A stretch of 64,000 nucleotides of DNA. It comes from Naganishia liquefaciens (taxonomy: Eukaryota; Basidiomycota; Tremellomycetes; Filobasidiales; Filobasidiaceae). The stretch is taken from positions 127,782 through 191,781 of the forward strand of contig BLZA01000023.1 of NCBI GenBank assembly GCA_013423385.1, read 5' to 3'. How positions within the stretch are numbered: position 1 is the stretch's first letter; every line of letters begins with the position of its first letter. The translations under genes and the position numbers were made by a program. This document shows positions 1 to 10,393 of the stretch, in pieces. The notes beneath the pieces are model-generated. The model ran no database searches. It was not told where the DNA came from and worked only from the letters and a program-made list of their open reading frames with translations.

Positions 1-657
1 AAGCTCCCTCACCCGGTTGGACGTAGACTCGTGGCGTTCGGCCTAGGGAGGCGCAGTATGACTGTAGGCTGGGTAATGCATCATATTGGGATCTTCCAGA
101 TCAATATATCCCGGCAGACAAGCAATAAACTCGAAAAGCCGAAAGGAGCGCGGACTCATCACCGAAGAACTGGTTCGCCCGCGCAGGTAGAGAGCATTTC
201 ACGCGGACAATTCATCTCTCACTACCGACAAGGATCTCTCCGCTTTCACGCAGACTCGTCTCATCAGGAACGCGTCGTGACGTGCCGACAATCTAGGGTC
301 CAACAACCAAACGTGCACAAAGATACATGTACTCATTGGCGGTCTACAACGCGGCCGCGTTCTGTCCGAGCCATACAAGCCACAAATATCTCTAGCATGT
401 CACGTCGTTTCAAGCAAGAGCCCAAAGAGATCCCAATGTCGATGCCGATCATGCGCGAATTGCGGGGTAGCGGTGCGATCCCGCCGCACGGTACTGAGGG
501 CAGCATCCACTTTGGGCCGCAGGGTAATGCCTTTACATAAGAATCCAAGCGGGGAAAGACGGGAAACCCACGATGACTCGATCGCGGCCTTTTACCCCTC
601 CTTCCTCATCCCGCTCCGCCATATAACGCCCCTATCCCAAACCCCCGCCCCTCATCC
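1..657. other. No gene supported (3' flank of the zinc-finger gene)
   Basis: Several open frames cross this stretch but none shows a recognisable domain, a consistent splice pattern or a convincing start. It holds the 3' flank of the minus-strand zinc-finger gene that stops at 658 and otherwise nothing I can name. Confidence 0.5.
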
Positions 658-1823
658 TCACGTCCCCTCCACCTCCATCCCCCGTTCCCTCTGCTTCTCC
701 CTCCGCCGGACACCGCGCGGCACAAACGCCAACACCTCGCCAAACGATACCGTCAGATCGTCCATCTCTACGTCCCGCGGGGTATCCGTCGTTTGGTGGG
801 GGGACGTCGGTTGACGGGAACTGGATTCGTCGGGTGGTGTCGTTGCTGAACGGGGATTAGCTGTGCGGTGTGGCGTTGACGTCGGTGAGGTACGGGTGAT
901 TGGTCTTTCCGCGGCGGCGGGAAGGGAAGCGCCTTCGCCGGCCCGCAACGGGTCCGCTACTTTGCGCGTATCGGGTGTCCTTGGCGGTCGAGCGGTCCAC
1001 GCAGGTCTGACGAGGCTGACCCCTGGTCCGAAACGCTTCAAGAGATCATTGATCTAAGACGTTGCGGTGTCAGTCTTGTTTTTGTCCGTGGAGTAAAGGA
1101 AGCGAGGGGAGCGTACGCCGTGGTTGGTTACTGAGAAAAAGTATTGCTTTGAGTAGTCTGTTTGTGTGGTGGGTTGGATCAGCCATGGGATTTTATGGGA
1201 AGAGGAAGAAGACATACGATGCGTCTTGATCATGTGGTTTCGTCGATCCTTTGGAGTGTGAAACCGCCTGTCACATATTGTCCGCGGGAGGAAACATTCA
1301 AACTGCGTCGGGAACGGTAAGCAACGAGATGGGCGGTCATCGATTCGAGTGGACGCACGATGGGTTGTCCACTGGATTGATGAATGCGCGCGAGGGGGTC
1401 ATGGTTCTCTATAACATGCTATCCCCAGATCAGCCATCAGGTTCCCCCTGTCGAAAAAGCCCGACGGGGGAAAAAGGGAGATACCAGATCCAATAACCTC
1501 TCCTCTGGAAACACTTTGCCGCATTCTTTCCTCCTCTGCGCACCGCCCAGCTGTCCATCATCTTGCTGATCACCCTCCTCCTCCTCCTCCTCCTCCTCCT
1601 CCTCCTCCTCCTCCTTCGCCCGCCTCGCAACCGGCGCACGACACACACACGCATGCTCCGTCGAGTAATGCCCCTGCAGCGCCTGCTCGGTCGCAAACCC
1701 GCGCGGCTCGACACCACATATCGGACCGAGGGTGCACGTCCATCTGAGGGGCTTGTCGTCCGGGAGGCGGGGCTGCTTGGTCTCTGGACTCGAGGGCGGG
1801 GATGGTGTGCGTGTGCGTTTCAT
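658..1823 (-). CDS. ZNF511-like C2H2 zinc-finger protein
   Basis: Five exons on the minus strand fit together in phase: 1823-1485, 1418-1359, 1302-1218, 1157-1117 and 1053-658, giving about 306 residues. The order matches what I know of ZNF511: a first finger (CTLGPIC...HYSTEH), a second with the block FPEERLLDLHVIENHD, then a third, FECFLPRTICDRRF...HMIKTH, followed by HYSKQYFF. The tail is disordered, then basic, and ends in a short block (MDDLTVSF...LAFVPRGVRR). The ZNF511 family is poorly characterised; a nuclear nucleic-acid-binding role is only inferred. Oddity: about 25-35 residues including a poly-Glu run separate the cysteines of finger 2. The start at 1823 is a choice; an in-frame ATG at 1895 would add 24 residues. 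It is divergent from PRP19. Confidence 0.8.
1574..1614. repeat. (CTC/GAG)n trinucleotide tract
   Basis: A near-perfect CTC repeat on the plus strand reads as a run of about 13-14 glutamates in the zinc-finger gene on the minus strand. It lies between the two cysteines expected for finger 2. Confidence 0.95.
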
Positions 1824-2020
1824 GGCTTGTGTGGGGACGATAAGAGGGAGGGAGGGAGCCGTGGTCTGCTTGAGGGGAGGAGGGGGGCATGCCATCGTGG
1901 GAAGTGGGGTGACGCGGGCGCACCAGGGGGAGGGGAGGGGGGAGGGCGGCTGCTAGTAATACGATGCATCATCCACCGCGAGATCATGTGCGTCCATCCA
2001 TGTCGCGAGGTCAGTTCGTC
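1824..2020. promoter_or_regulatory. Divergent intergenic promoter, ZNF511-like / PRP19
   Basis: The two genes start head to head about 197 bp apart (about 125 bp if the upstream ATG of the zinc-finger gene is used), so both promoters must share this segment. I see no clear TATA box. Promoter function is inferred from the arrangement. Confidence 0.5.
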
Positions 2021-3852
2021 ATGTTTCTCTGTGCGAGTGAGTAGGCCAGAAAGCAAGCGGGACAGGATGGTATGCTGATGGCTGCGCGCAGTTTCTGGAA
2101 CAACACCGACGGTGCCCGTCGTATCCGCAAAATCGGGAAACGTGTACGAAAAGGCATTGATCGACAAGTACATTGGTGAGTGTGATGGATGGAAGGGTCC
2201 CCCCCCCCCCCCCCCCGGGATGGCATTCATCAGGGTGGCACCCACTCGGATCGTTACACCGCGAGACATGGGCTAACTCCGCGTCGTAGACCAAAATGGC
2301 ACGGATCCCATCACGGGCGAGGGATTGACCAAGGAGGATCTGATAGAGGTCAAAGCCAGTACGTCCCGTCCCATTCTACCTCGATCCGCATCACCTCTCA
2401 TCGCAAGGGCTAACTTGCCAACAGAACCACAAACTCTCCCGCCCCGCGCCCCGACGCAAACATCCATTCCGACCCTCCTCACCTCTCTGCAATCCGAATT
2501 CGATGCCATCATGCTCGAGTCACTCGAAGTCAAGAAGAGTTATCAGGATGCGAGGCAAGAGTTGGCGAATGCGTTGTACAGAGAGGACGCCGCCACGCGG
2601 GCTTTGGCGAGGATCATGAAGGAGAGAGATGAGGCGAGGACGTGAGTCGGGCAGGGCATCTATGCAGTCACGGGGGATTGTCCTTGGCTGACGGTTACGG
2701 TTTACCAGCGCTCTGGCTTCGGTACAAGCGACGATAGGCATTGCGCCCGCCTCCACTTCTGCCGACGCACCCGCCGACATTGACATGTCCGCCCCGGCCC
2801 CGACTCTCCCCTCTGAAACCGAATCCATCATCACCGCCACGCACGCCGCACTCTCCTCGACGCGTAAGAAGCGCAAGCCCGCGCCTGGCTACGCCACGCT
2901 CGCCGACGTCAAGGCGTTTACGCAACAAACGACGGTGCCCTCGTTGCATGCGACCAAGCCGCCGGGGATCACGGCGCTCGATGTCGCGGCGGATGGACAG
3001 CTGGCAGTGACAGGTGGCGCGGACAAGACGGTACACGTGTATGATTTCGCGAGTGGCAAGACGCTGGCGACGTTGAAGGGCCACACCAAGCCCGTCAAGC
3101 AGGTCGCGCTCGTGGAGCCCCAGGGTGGTGCGGGTGCTGCCAGGCTTGCCGTCTCGTGCAGCGCCGACAAGACCGTCAAGGTCTGGTCCGAGGCCGATGA
3201 CGGCGCCAAGTGGAGCTTGCAGCACAATTTGACGGGACACAAGGGTGAAGTATCGGGCTTGGCCGTCCATCCTTCCGGCCGCCTCGTCGCTGCCGGTTCC
3301 ACGGATGAGACATGGTCCCTGTACGACCTGACCTCGGGTCAGACCGTCAAGACGTACGACGCCCTCCCGGCCACCGAGGGTTCCTTTGCGTACACCTCGT
3401 TTGCCGGCCACCCAGATGGAATTCTCCACGGTGGCGGAACCCAGGACGGCTCTATCCGGATCTGGGACGTCCGTGATGCCTCGGCCCTCGCCGCCAGTCT
3501 CACATCCCACGCATCCCCCGTCACGTCACTCTCCTTTTCCGAAAACGGCTACTACCTCGCTTCAGCCTCGGCGACGGATCCGACCGTCAAGATCTTTGAC
3601 CTGCGAAAACTCACCGTGCTCTCCAGCTGGGCATTGCCGGCCGAAAACAAGGTGACCGAGGTCCGGTTCGACCCCTCGGCGCAATTCCTCAGCGTCGTCG
3701 GTACGGATGCGCGCGTGTATGCCAACAAGACGTGGGAAGAGGTGTGCAAGTTTGATGACAATGCCGGTGAATTGACGGGCGCGCGGTTTGTGGATTTGGG
3801 CAAGAAGTTGGTGCTCAGCGGTATGGACCGGACGTTGCGCGTCTTGGCTTAG
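2021..3852 (+). CDS. PRP19: Pre-mRNA-processing factor 19, U-box ubiquitin ligase
   Basis: Five exons (2021-2036, 2092-2175, 2290-2358, 2425-2641, 2709-3852) join in phase into 509 residues, the usual Prp19 length. The N-terminus MFLCAISGTTPTVPVVS, then NVYEKALIDKYI and NGTDPITGEGLTKEDLIEVK, is the U-box. It is followed by the coiled-coil tetramerisation region (FDAIMLESLEVKKSYQDARQ) and a C-terminal seven-bladed WD40 propeller with GHTKPVKQV, GHKGEVSGLAVHPSG and VKIFDLRK-type blades. Prp19 is the E3 core of the NineTeen Complex, needed to activate the spliceosome, and also acts in the DNA-damage response. The first exon is only 16 nt. The start is fixed by the ATG whose spliced product gives the canonical MFxCAISG; the frame before exon 2 has a stop, so the intron is required. 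Intron 2 carries an 18-base poly-C run. Confidence 0.96.
2199..2216. repeat. Poly-C run (18 bases) in PRP19 intron 2
   Basis: Eighteen consecutive cytosines lie in the 114-base second intron of PRP19, about 75 bases upstream of its acceptor. It may act as a pyrimidine-rich element, or it may simply be a slippage-prone homopolymer whose length needs checking. Confidence 0.95.
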
Positions 3853-4030
3853 ATGCGCGAGGCCTCGAGAAGGGGGTGAGGGGGGGGGGGCAGGGAGAGG
3901 GATGGACGTGACAAAAAGGGGGGCCGGTATCTCGGCGCTCGATTGTATAGATATGAAATGGATACAAGCGTACGACCCACGTCGGGAATCATCGGGAATC
4001 ATCACTGGATCAGGCAGATGACGTCCATCG

Positions 4031-4664
4031 CCGACGGCGGCTTGAGCTCTTCCCGCTTTTTTTCCTCCTTTTTCGCGAGCGTCACCTGCTAGGTGTCAGT
4101 GGCGGCAAAGCAACGTATCTGGGGCGGGATGACTCACGGGGACCATGATACCGCCTGTCGCCCCGGCGAACAGCGGGCGGATCAGCTATGGGTTTCGCCC
4201 TTCATGCTCGCTAGCTTACCAGGACACGTCGTCCCGTCGGGGAAATGCAACGGGAAATCAATGCACTATTCAAAGCACCGTCAGGTTCCAAAAGTCTCGA
4301 CGCCCGCGAGTTGGTATCATCTTCGCGACTTACCGCGCCTTGGGCAAAGTTACAGCCTCCCGGCAACATTGTTCCGGCCGGTAAGCTAACCCGGTTTTTT
4401 CGCGATATCAGACATGCAACCCGGCAAACATTGCTGAGAGTGCTCACAAGACGCCCTTGGTCAGTGTATGGTATGCGCCATAATGCACCTCGTATCCGGG
4501 GATTCTCGTTGGCTGTACAAGACGGCCGCGTACACGTCAGACGCCGCTTTGAATCTATTTTGCAAGGGGTGAAAGCATACCTGATATGCCTGATCGCCGT
4601 ATTGTGAGCCAAAAGGTAGCTCGGGGCCTTCATTCGCGATGCCTGAGCCCCAGGGCGCGTTCAT
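4031..4664 (-). CDS. Possible small multi-exon gene, product unknown
   Basis: Weak candidate. A plausible first exon starts at 4664 (MNAPWGSGIANEGPELPFGS, ending at a GTATGC donor). A second could read PTRIPGYEVHYGAYHTLTKG. The last ones could read LIRPLFAGATGGIMVPV and then VTLAKKEEKKREELKPPS, ending VICLIQ. The pieces look protein-like and glycine-rich as in a small membrane protein, and the final CLIQ would fit a CaaX box, but I could not find a set of introns joining them in one phase. The middle (about 4210-4480) is uncertain. It could be a small organellar membrane protein or a decayed gene. The gene would converge with PRP19. Confidence 0.3.
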
Positions 4665-5652
4665 CGTTTACAGTACCGCAGGTATTCGTTCCACGGGCAA
4701 GGTAGCGACCAATGTGGCAAACGACTCGGTCGCAAGTCGAGGTTGTCGGTGGTGCAGAATGCCGAACGCTTGGTTCTCAGGCGTGATGATTGACCTATTG
4801 GAGTATCCTCTGAGGGATATCTGCAACTGGCATGGAAGCACGATGTTGCTGCTGTCGTCAACGGAAGTTTATCTGGGGCGTAAGGAAAAGGGAGAGCCGC
4901 AAACGTCCTTTGAGCTATGAAACTTGTATCGTCGAAGTTCCCATCCTTGCATCCTAGCGTTCACGGGTGCGAATCCAGATACTAGAAGGAATCCCGATAT
5001 ACCTCGGTGAGGCAGTGCGATATCTCGGCTGGGCACAAGGTACAAGTTTCAGGTGCGTGCCAAGGTTATCTATCACGAGGCCGTCAATGGGAAATTGACT
5101 TGCGAAACGGTCTTGCCCACGACGGCCCACGCAGCTTTACTGTCCTTCATCGTCAACAGAGCTCATGGAGACTGCCTTATAGTCAGCGCGGTGCGTCTGT
5201 ACAGATATGCGAGGCAGCAGAAGACTGTCATTCGAAGGCCTTCTGGCACAGACCAAGTGCTCGAGCCGGCGTCGCACAATTGTCGCTCGAGTAGACGGGT
5301 TCAAGTGTAGGAAGCTGTCTCCTCATCCAACGGGTGAGCGGAAGCTCAAGCACACGCCTGACGCTCGTCAGCTTGAAGCTGACTGAAAGCGATCGGTGTT
5401 CAGCAGAGAGCAGGGACAGATGTCCGGGTGCTGGGCCAGCAAAGATGACACGGCAGTCATTCCTCGGGAACACAGAGAGGTCATCTGCTGTAGCCAATGT
5501 AAATGCCTGTGATACAAGCCATCTGACGCATCATTTGCATCTCAGCAGTTGAGGCAGCCTGTTGCTCTCTTTCTGCACACCGGCTTTGAACGCATGATGT
5601 TCAATGGCGATCATGCGTAGTGTAAACATGAAAAGGCCAGAAAGTCATCGAA
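4665..5652. other. No gene supported
   Basis: Open frames here are short and overlap on both strands, without recognisable domains or paired splice sites. Together with the segment after the tRNA, it forms the gene-poor flank of the VPS13 fragment. Confidence 0.5.
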
Positions 5653-5748
5653 GTCTGCTTAGCTCAGTGGGAGAGCGACGGTCTGAAGCGTTCGAAAAAA
5701 CGTCTATACGGATACCGCAGGTCCTGTGTTCAATCCACAGAGCGGACA
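5653..5748 (+). tRNA. tRNA-Phe (GAA), with intron
   Basis: The sequence folds as a tRNA. Acceptor GTCTGCT (5653-5659) pairs with AGCGGAC (5741-5747) with one T-G pair, and A5748 is the discriminator. The D arm is GCTCAGTGGGAGAGC; the T arm is CTGTG-TTCAATC-CACAG with the AGGTC variable loop typical of eukaryotic tRNA-Phe. The anticodon is GAA at 5685-5687. An intron of about 24 nt (5689-5712) sits one base 3' of the anticodon, the standard place. Oddity: the outermost anticodon-stem pair would be A27-C43, a mismatch. A poly-T stretch that could terminate Pol III lies at about 5845-5851. Confidence 0.88.
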
Positions 5749-6300
5749 AACCCTTTTGCTGTCCTTTTGCTGCAGCAAAACCCCCAGACAGTATCATCGC
5801 CTCGTGGTCACTTGAAGGCTGTCCCCTAACCCCTAACCCCTGACTTTTTTTCGACACATGCTCATAGTATTCTGCCACGCAGCTCCGAAAACATCGGGCG
5901 ACCTTGCCTGCCCTTACATAGTACCGTCTGGCCTCACAATATGTCCGTGATACAAATATTGTGATTGTCATAGCAATACTGGCAGCCGGCCCAAATTACA
6001 GCAAACACGAGGACTCGATGTCGCGCATCGCACACAATGTGGCGACCAATCGCAATGAGCGTCTGCGCACGTAACCGGTTATATTTCGGTGCGTCGCTGT
6101 TTATGGATGATTTCGAGTGGTGTCAAGAAGGATGATTTTCGGAAATCTCTTCACTGTCAAGCGTATCATCCAAAATTATGCTTGCATCCTAAGAAAGCCG
6201 GATTAGCATCTGTGTGATGTTCCCTGTAGCCTTTGCACTTGGTTCCAAGGCAGTGTTAGTGTGAGAGAGGAGCGTGCGAATTTTAAGGGCTGCGAGCAGC
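5749..6300. other. No gene supported; upstream flank of the VPS13 fragment
   Basis: Apart from the telomere-like repeat, nothing recognisable is seen. In particular I find no exon encoding the VPS13 segment that should precede the fragment starting near 6301. Confidence 0.5.
5823..5844. repeat. Short telomere-like repeat (CCCCTAA)
   Basis: Two full CCCCTAA units followed by CCCCTGA (reverse complement TTAGGGG) lie about 75 bases downstream of the tRNA-Phe gene. This matches the TTAGGG(G)-type telomere repeats of basidiomycetes. Only about 2.5 units are present, so chance is possible. Confidence 0.6.
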
Positions 6301-8518
6301 CGGGGTGTCGATCCGTCGCCTTTTGGCCGATTGTATCCAATCATCCTGTATCCAACAATCCAGCCAAAAGACTCGAAAGAGCTTGAGGCTCGTCCGACTT
6401 TGCAAGCTGCTGTTACGATTCTTCGCGATGATCGTGAGTAGCTTGAGAATTACGAGGTTTCTTATTGCAGCTGATCGCTTTACGTAGAACACGGCGTGAC
6501 ATATATCAAATACGCCAGTATCTCGTTGCAGATGATCACTATTGAACTCGACGAAGACTTTTTATTCGCTCTGTACGATTTCTCCAAATTCGAAAATGCC
6601 TCGTGGGAGGAGCCAATTCCAGAGTAAGGACTGGAGCGTGGCGACGCGACTGGCGTGCTAATCCTCGTTTCACGCAGCGTTCTGTTCGAGAATCCTGCCG
6701 ACATTCCGGAACCCCCTCCCGTTGCTCCTGGTGCAATGATCTACTTTGAGCTTCTTGCTTTACAACCAACGCAAATCGACATATCCTTTATGAGAACGGA
6801 ACGTGTCAATGTAGACAAAAAGTGAGCAGTCCCCTATCTTGCATGTTGACATACCTTCTGATGAAGTCTGCATCAAGCCTAGCACAAGGAACCCGTTAGT
6901 CTTTTTCCTGAATGCGCTGACCATGGCCCCGGGCAACATCAACGGTGCACCACTGCGATTAAACGCTTTGTTTTTGGAGAATGCCCGTGTCACCTGGCCA
7001 TCATTACAGGAAAGACTCGTGCTTTATTACCAGGAACAAATCATCTCGCAATTGTACAGGGTTTTGGGCTCTGCCGACTTTCTCGGAAATCCCGTCGGGC
7101 TGCTCAACAACGTCAGTTCTGGATTCACGGACATCTTTTACGAGCCATATCAGGGTATCGTCATGCACGGCGGTAAAGAGCTGGGCGTGGGCTTAGCCAG
7201 AGTAAGAATTGCGAGTACAAGATTGTGAATCGTGACTGATAGCAGCATAGCAATGCAGGGAGCGTCGAGCTTTGCAAAAAAGCTCACCTACGGATTTTCG
7301 GACAGTTTCAGCAAAGTGACGGGCAGTATCGGCAAGGGTAGGTCAAACAGCACCACCTCATGTGCGCCCAATCTGACAGGCTGCCAGGTATATCGGCGGC
7401 AGCTTTGGATTCGGAATGGCAAGCACGACGAAGAATGACACTTCGTCGAAACAAGCCAAAGCATGCCCTGTAAGTCAGCCCATCTCTGAGCTCTTGCCGG
7501 CTCTGACGGCAGCCCCCTTTTCAGGTATGGAATTGCCAATGGAGCCAACGTGTTTGCGTCGAGTGTGGCAAGCGGGTTCGAGGGTCTCGCTGTAGGTGCT
7601 TTCCCTGTGCCGGGTTTCAGCCCTTTGACAATCCCATGTTCAGCTCAAGCCCCTGGAGGGGGCCGATGCAGGAGGCGTTGGTGGCTTCTTCAAGGGGGTC
7701 GGCAAGGTGAGAACAATGCGCACAACGGGATCTAAGTGCCTGATCCTTATCCTTTTCGATGTTTAGGGCTTTGTTGGGTCTGTGACATCCAGCAAAACGA
7801 AATAGTTTCTCCGTACTGTCTGTCGTTTACAGCGCCATTGCCAAACCTGTCTCGGGAGTGTTTGACTTTGCCTCAAACGTATCGGAGGGCATCCGAAACA
7901 CCACAACAGTTTTCGACGCTGAAGGTTTGGACAGGGTGCGGTACCCACGGCTCCCCGGATCGAACGGTGTTTTAGAGGTGGGTGTGTCCGCCACTTTTGG
8001 AGGCCTAAAGACTGACTGCATAATGCGATACAGCCATTTAACGAGGACAAGGCACTGGGACAGTTCTGGTTGAAGGACCTCGGTAAGTCGCTCAAGATTG
8101 CACTTGACGTAGATTGACGACCGCACGACAGAGCACGGCAAATTCTTCAACGAGACTTATGTAGCGCATGTTCATCTCAATCGAGAAGATTCGGCCATCA
8201 TTGTTACCAAGACCAGAATCCTGTGCATCATTCTGTCAAAGATGCAACTCCGGTGGGAGATTCCTTTCGCCGATCTCAAGACGATTATCATGGATACAGG
8301 GGGGATTGGATTGGTCATGCAAGATAACGTCAATGGACCTTTCATCCCTCTGCCAGAAAAGGCGCAAAAGGGTTTCCTGTTCAACGCGCTAACAAAGTGA
8401 GCTGTCCCGATTCATGACATTGGCGTTTGCTAATGAAGACATTCTTAGCGTGATCAAAGAACACAATAATGAACGGGAGTTGGCGAATATCGCAATGAGC
8501 GGTACACGATCACGATAG
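6301..8518 (+). CDS. VPS13: VPS13 C-terminal region (N-terminal bulk absent)
   Basis: Thirteen exons read cleanly: about 6301-6433, 6488-6623, 6678-6821, 6883-7201, 7259-7337, 7388-7469, 7525-7591, 7644-7706, 7767-7777, 7833-7977, 8034-8082, 8132-8396 and 8449-8518, all phases matching. The product aligns from memory with roughly the last 480 residues of VPS13. It has MITIELDEDFLFALYDFSKF, the LLNNVSSGFTDIFYEPYQGI block, the SFSKVTGSIGKG and GFFKGVGKGFVGAIAKPVSG amphipathic ATG2-like repeats, and a PH-like end (ILCIILSKMQLRWEIPFADL). VPS13 is a bridge-type lipid transporter at membrane contacts; this end binds membranes and lipid droplets. The roughly 2,500 N-terminal residues are not upstream: a stop at 6262 closes the frame and a tRNA gene lies at 5653. 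Intact splicing argues for recent or continuing function, or for a misassembly. Confidence 0.88.
7767..7777 (+). other. 11-nt microexon in the VPS13 fragment
   Basis: The three codons plus two bases encoding GFV and part of G are needed to join GVGK to GAIAKPVSG in the conserved order GKGFVGAIAKP. They are flanked by a TTTAG acceptor and a GTCTGT donor, and both neighbouring introns keep the phase. Confidence 0.8.
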
Positions 8519-8855
8519 GTGTAGTCGGTAGTGGATATTATGGTTGTGACTTGTCATGGCTGTCCGTTATGTAGGAGGTCAAGCGCAAGTTGAGATCGGG
8601 GATGGCGACTCTGAGCAAACAGCCATCATTGAGCCTGGCGAGACGACCCTTTGCATCGCCTGGTCGGCGGGACAGGATGAAGACCTCGCACGCGCAAGCT
8701 GCTATATTGCTGGCGTTGTCCATAGTGCGTTGTGCATAGTGTGCTTGAAGTCTCCACGACCGATCGCGCTTCACGGCAGGCTGAACAGGTGGCTTGGCGA
8801 CACAGGCGAAAAAGAAAAAAGGTTTCCGAAAAAAAAAAAAGTTGGCAAAAAGGAA
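8519..8855. other. No gene supported (3' flank of VPS13 fragment)
   Basis: Intergenic. The A-rich stretch at about 8829-8840 reads as poly-T on the minus strand just past the tRNA-Ala gene and probably serves as its Pol III terminator. Confidence 0.5.
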
Positions 8856-8949
8856 TGGAGCCATCAGGATTCGAACCCGAGACCTCAACCATGCTGTTCT
8901 CACTGGGAGACATGCTAAGATTGCGCGCTACCAACTGCGCCATAGCCCC
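8856..8949 (-). tRNA. tRNA-Ala (AGC), with intron
   Basis: On the minus strand, acceptor GGGGCTA pairs with TGGCTCC with a G3-U70 pair, the identity element for alanyl-tRNA synthetase, and A is the discriminator. The D arm is GGCGCAGTTGGTAGCGC. The anticodon stem CAATC/GGTTG encloses anticodon AGC, and the T arm is CTCGG-GTTCGAAT-CCTGA. A 21-nt intron follows the base 3' of the anticodon. Poly-T downstream on the same strand (around 8829-8840) fits a Pol III terminator. Confidence 0.93.
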
Positions 8950-10393
8950 TGACCATGTGTCGCCTTTAACTCCAATCGAATATAATGCGCAGTCATGCTA
9001 CCTTCCAGCCCTTTATCCACTCTTCCCTTGCGCCTGTTGCTCATCAGCATATTTGGCAAATCCGCTTACACTTGGTCCGGTCAAGTTCACGTAACTCACC
9101 ACCAGCCGGCGTCTAGCGTTGGAGCCTTGTATCCTTGAGAGGCAAACACGATTATTCCACCGCTCCGACATAGCTTATTCGCACAGTTATCAATTGCCTG
9201 TCAACAGTTCGTCGAGCACGCCGTGCGAACGAGGCGTCGTAAAGCTATGCTGGAGTCTTCCCACCTTGCAGGTCGGACTCCTCGACGCGTGTGCGAGTCT
9301 TCTCAATAACGGATTGCTGATGATACAATGCGAACGATCTTTGATGAACGGACAAGGCAGTTGTGAGAGGGACATGGGGAGACGTTTCTTTTCGGCGACC
9401 TCTGAAATCCACGATCGCCATCGTCGGGTATTCCGGGCTAACAGTTCTTGCGTCGACTAGAACAGACTCGCTAAAATCCAGTAATCTCGGGTAGCAAACA
9501 AACAAAGGCAAGTGATTCCACCACGCATCGGATAGTCTGCACCCCGACTGCGTTTGAAACCCCACCCCCACCGGTCAGTCGCACCGGCAGAGCAATCGCA
9601 CACCATGACCCGGAAACCGTTGCGGGATTCTCTGTATTCTCCCCTGATCCTGTCGGCTGTTGCATCGCCCGCATTATAGAGGAAACAATCTGCGTGTCGA
9701 ATCCCTTGATCTCCATCCCATCCACCTTTCTCCAATCACCGCATTGCCCGCAATTTTTTTCGCCTCGGCGTGACTCCAGATCATACTCCAGCGCTCAAAG
9801 GTGACCCGCCAAGAAGGCTCTTAAAATCGCCTACTAGAGTTTAGCTCATCTCGGGACATGTCGTCGGCATTGTAACCTGCATCTGCTGTCCCACGCCAAC
9901 ATTGGCTCAGTCGTACATCTTGTCCCGACGCCCGTTCCGGAATCCAAACATCCGCGCGCATCCCGACGACACCTCGCGACCCACTGCATCTTCCCATGAT
10001 CCTACAAGTTGCAAGCCACTTGATCCTGGAAGAAATTCAGGAACCATCCGGCCCGATTCGTCCGACGGGCACATCTCACACGTAGGCACGCATACTTTAT
10101 CCTTGCGTGCCCTCCTAGATCTGTAGCCACATCTCGCGCCCTCCTCCGACTAGTAGACATCCCTGCACGTCCTCCTTCCGGCCTCACGATCGGAAAAACA
10201 GCCTCCCTCCCCCACGCACATTGCGCTTCCACCCGGACCACTCCGTGCGACCCTGATGGACCGACATAGACGCGAGGACCAAAAAACTCTGAAAAAAAAA
10301 ATGCTCGGTCGAGGGATATGTACAACTGGATGCCTCGCGAAAAGCCTGGCTCGAGACCGACGATTGGCTCGAAAGGGGTAGGAGACGCCCTTT
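8950..10393. other. No gene supported
   Basis: About 1.4 kb of mixed sequence between tRNA-Ala and RPC11. Minus-strand open frames around 9900-10445 are moderately long, but they show no motif and no consistent splice chain. Confidence 0.5.

Noticed and set aside
1-540. 169-residue plus-strand frame at the window start
   Set aside because: Composition (Arg/His/Ser/Gln) and lack of any domain suggest a chance frame.
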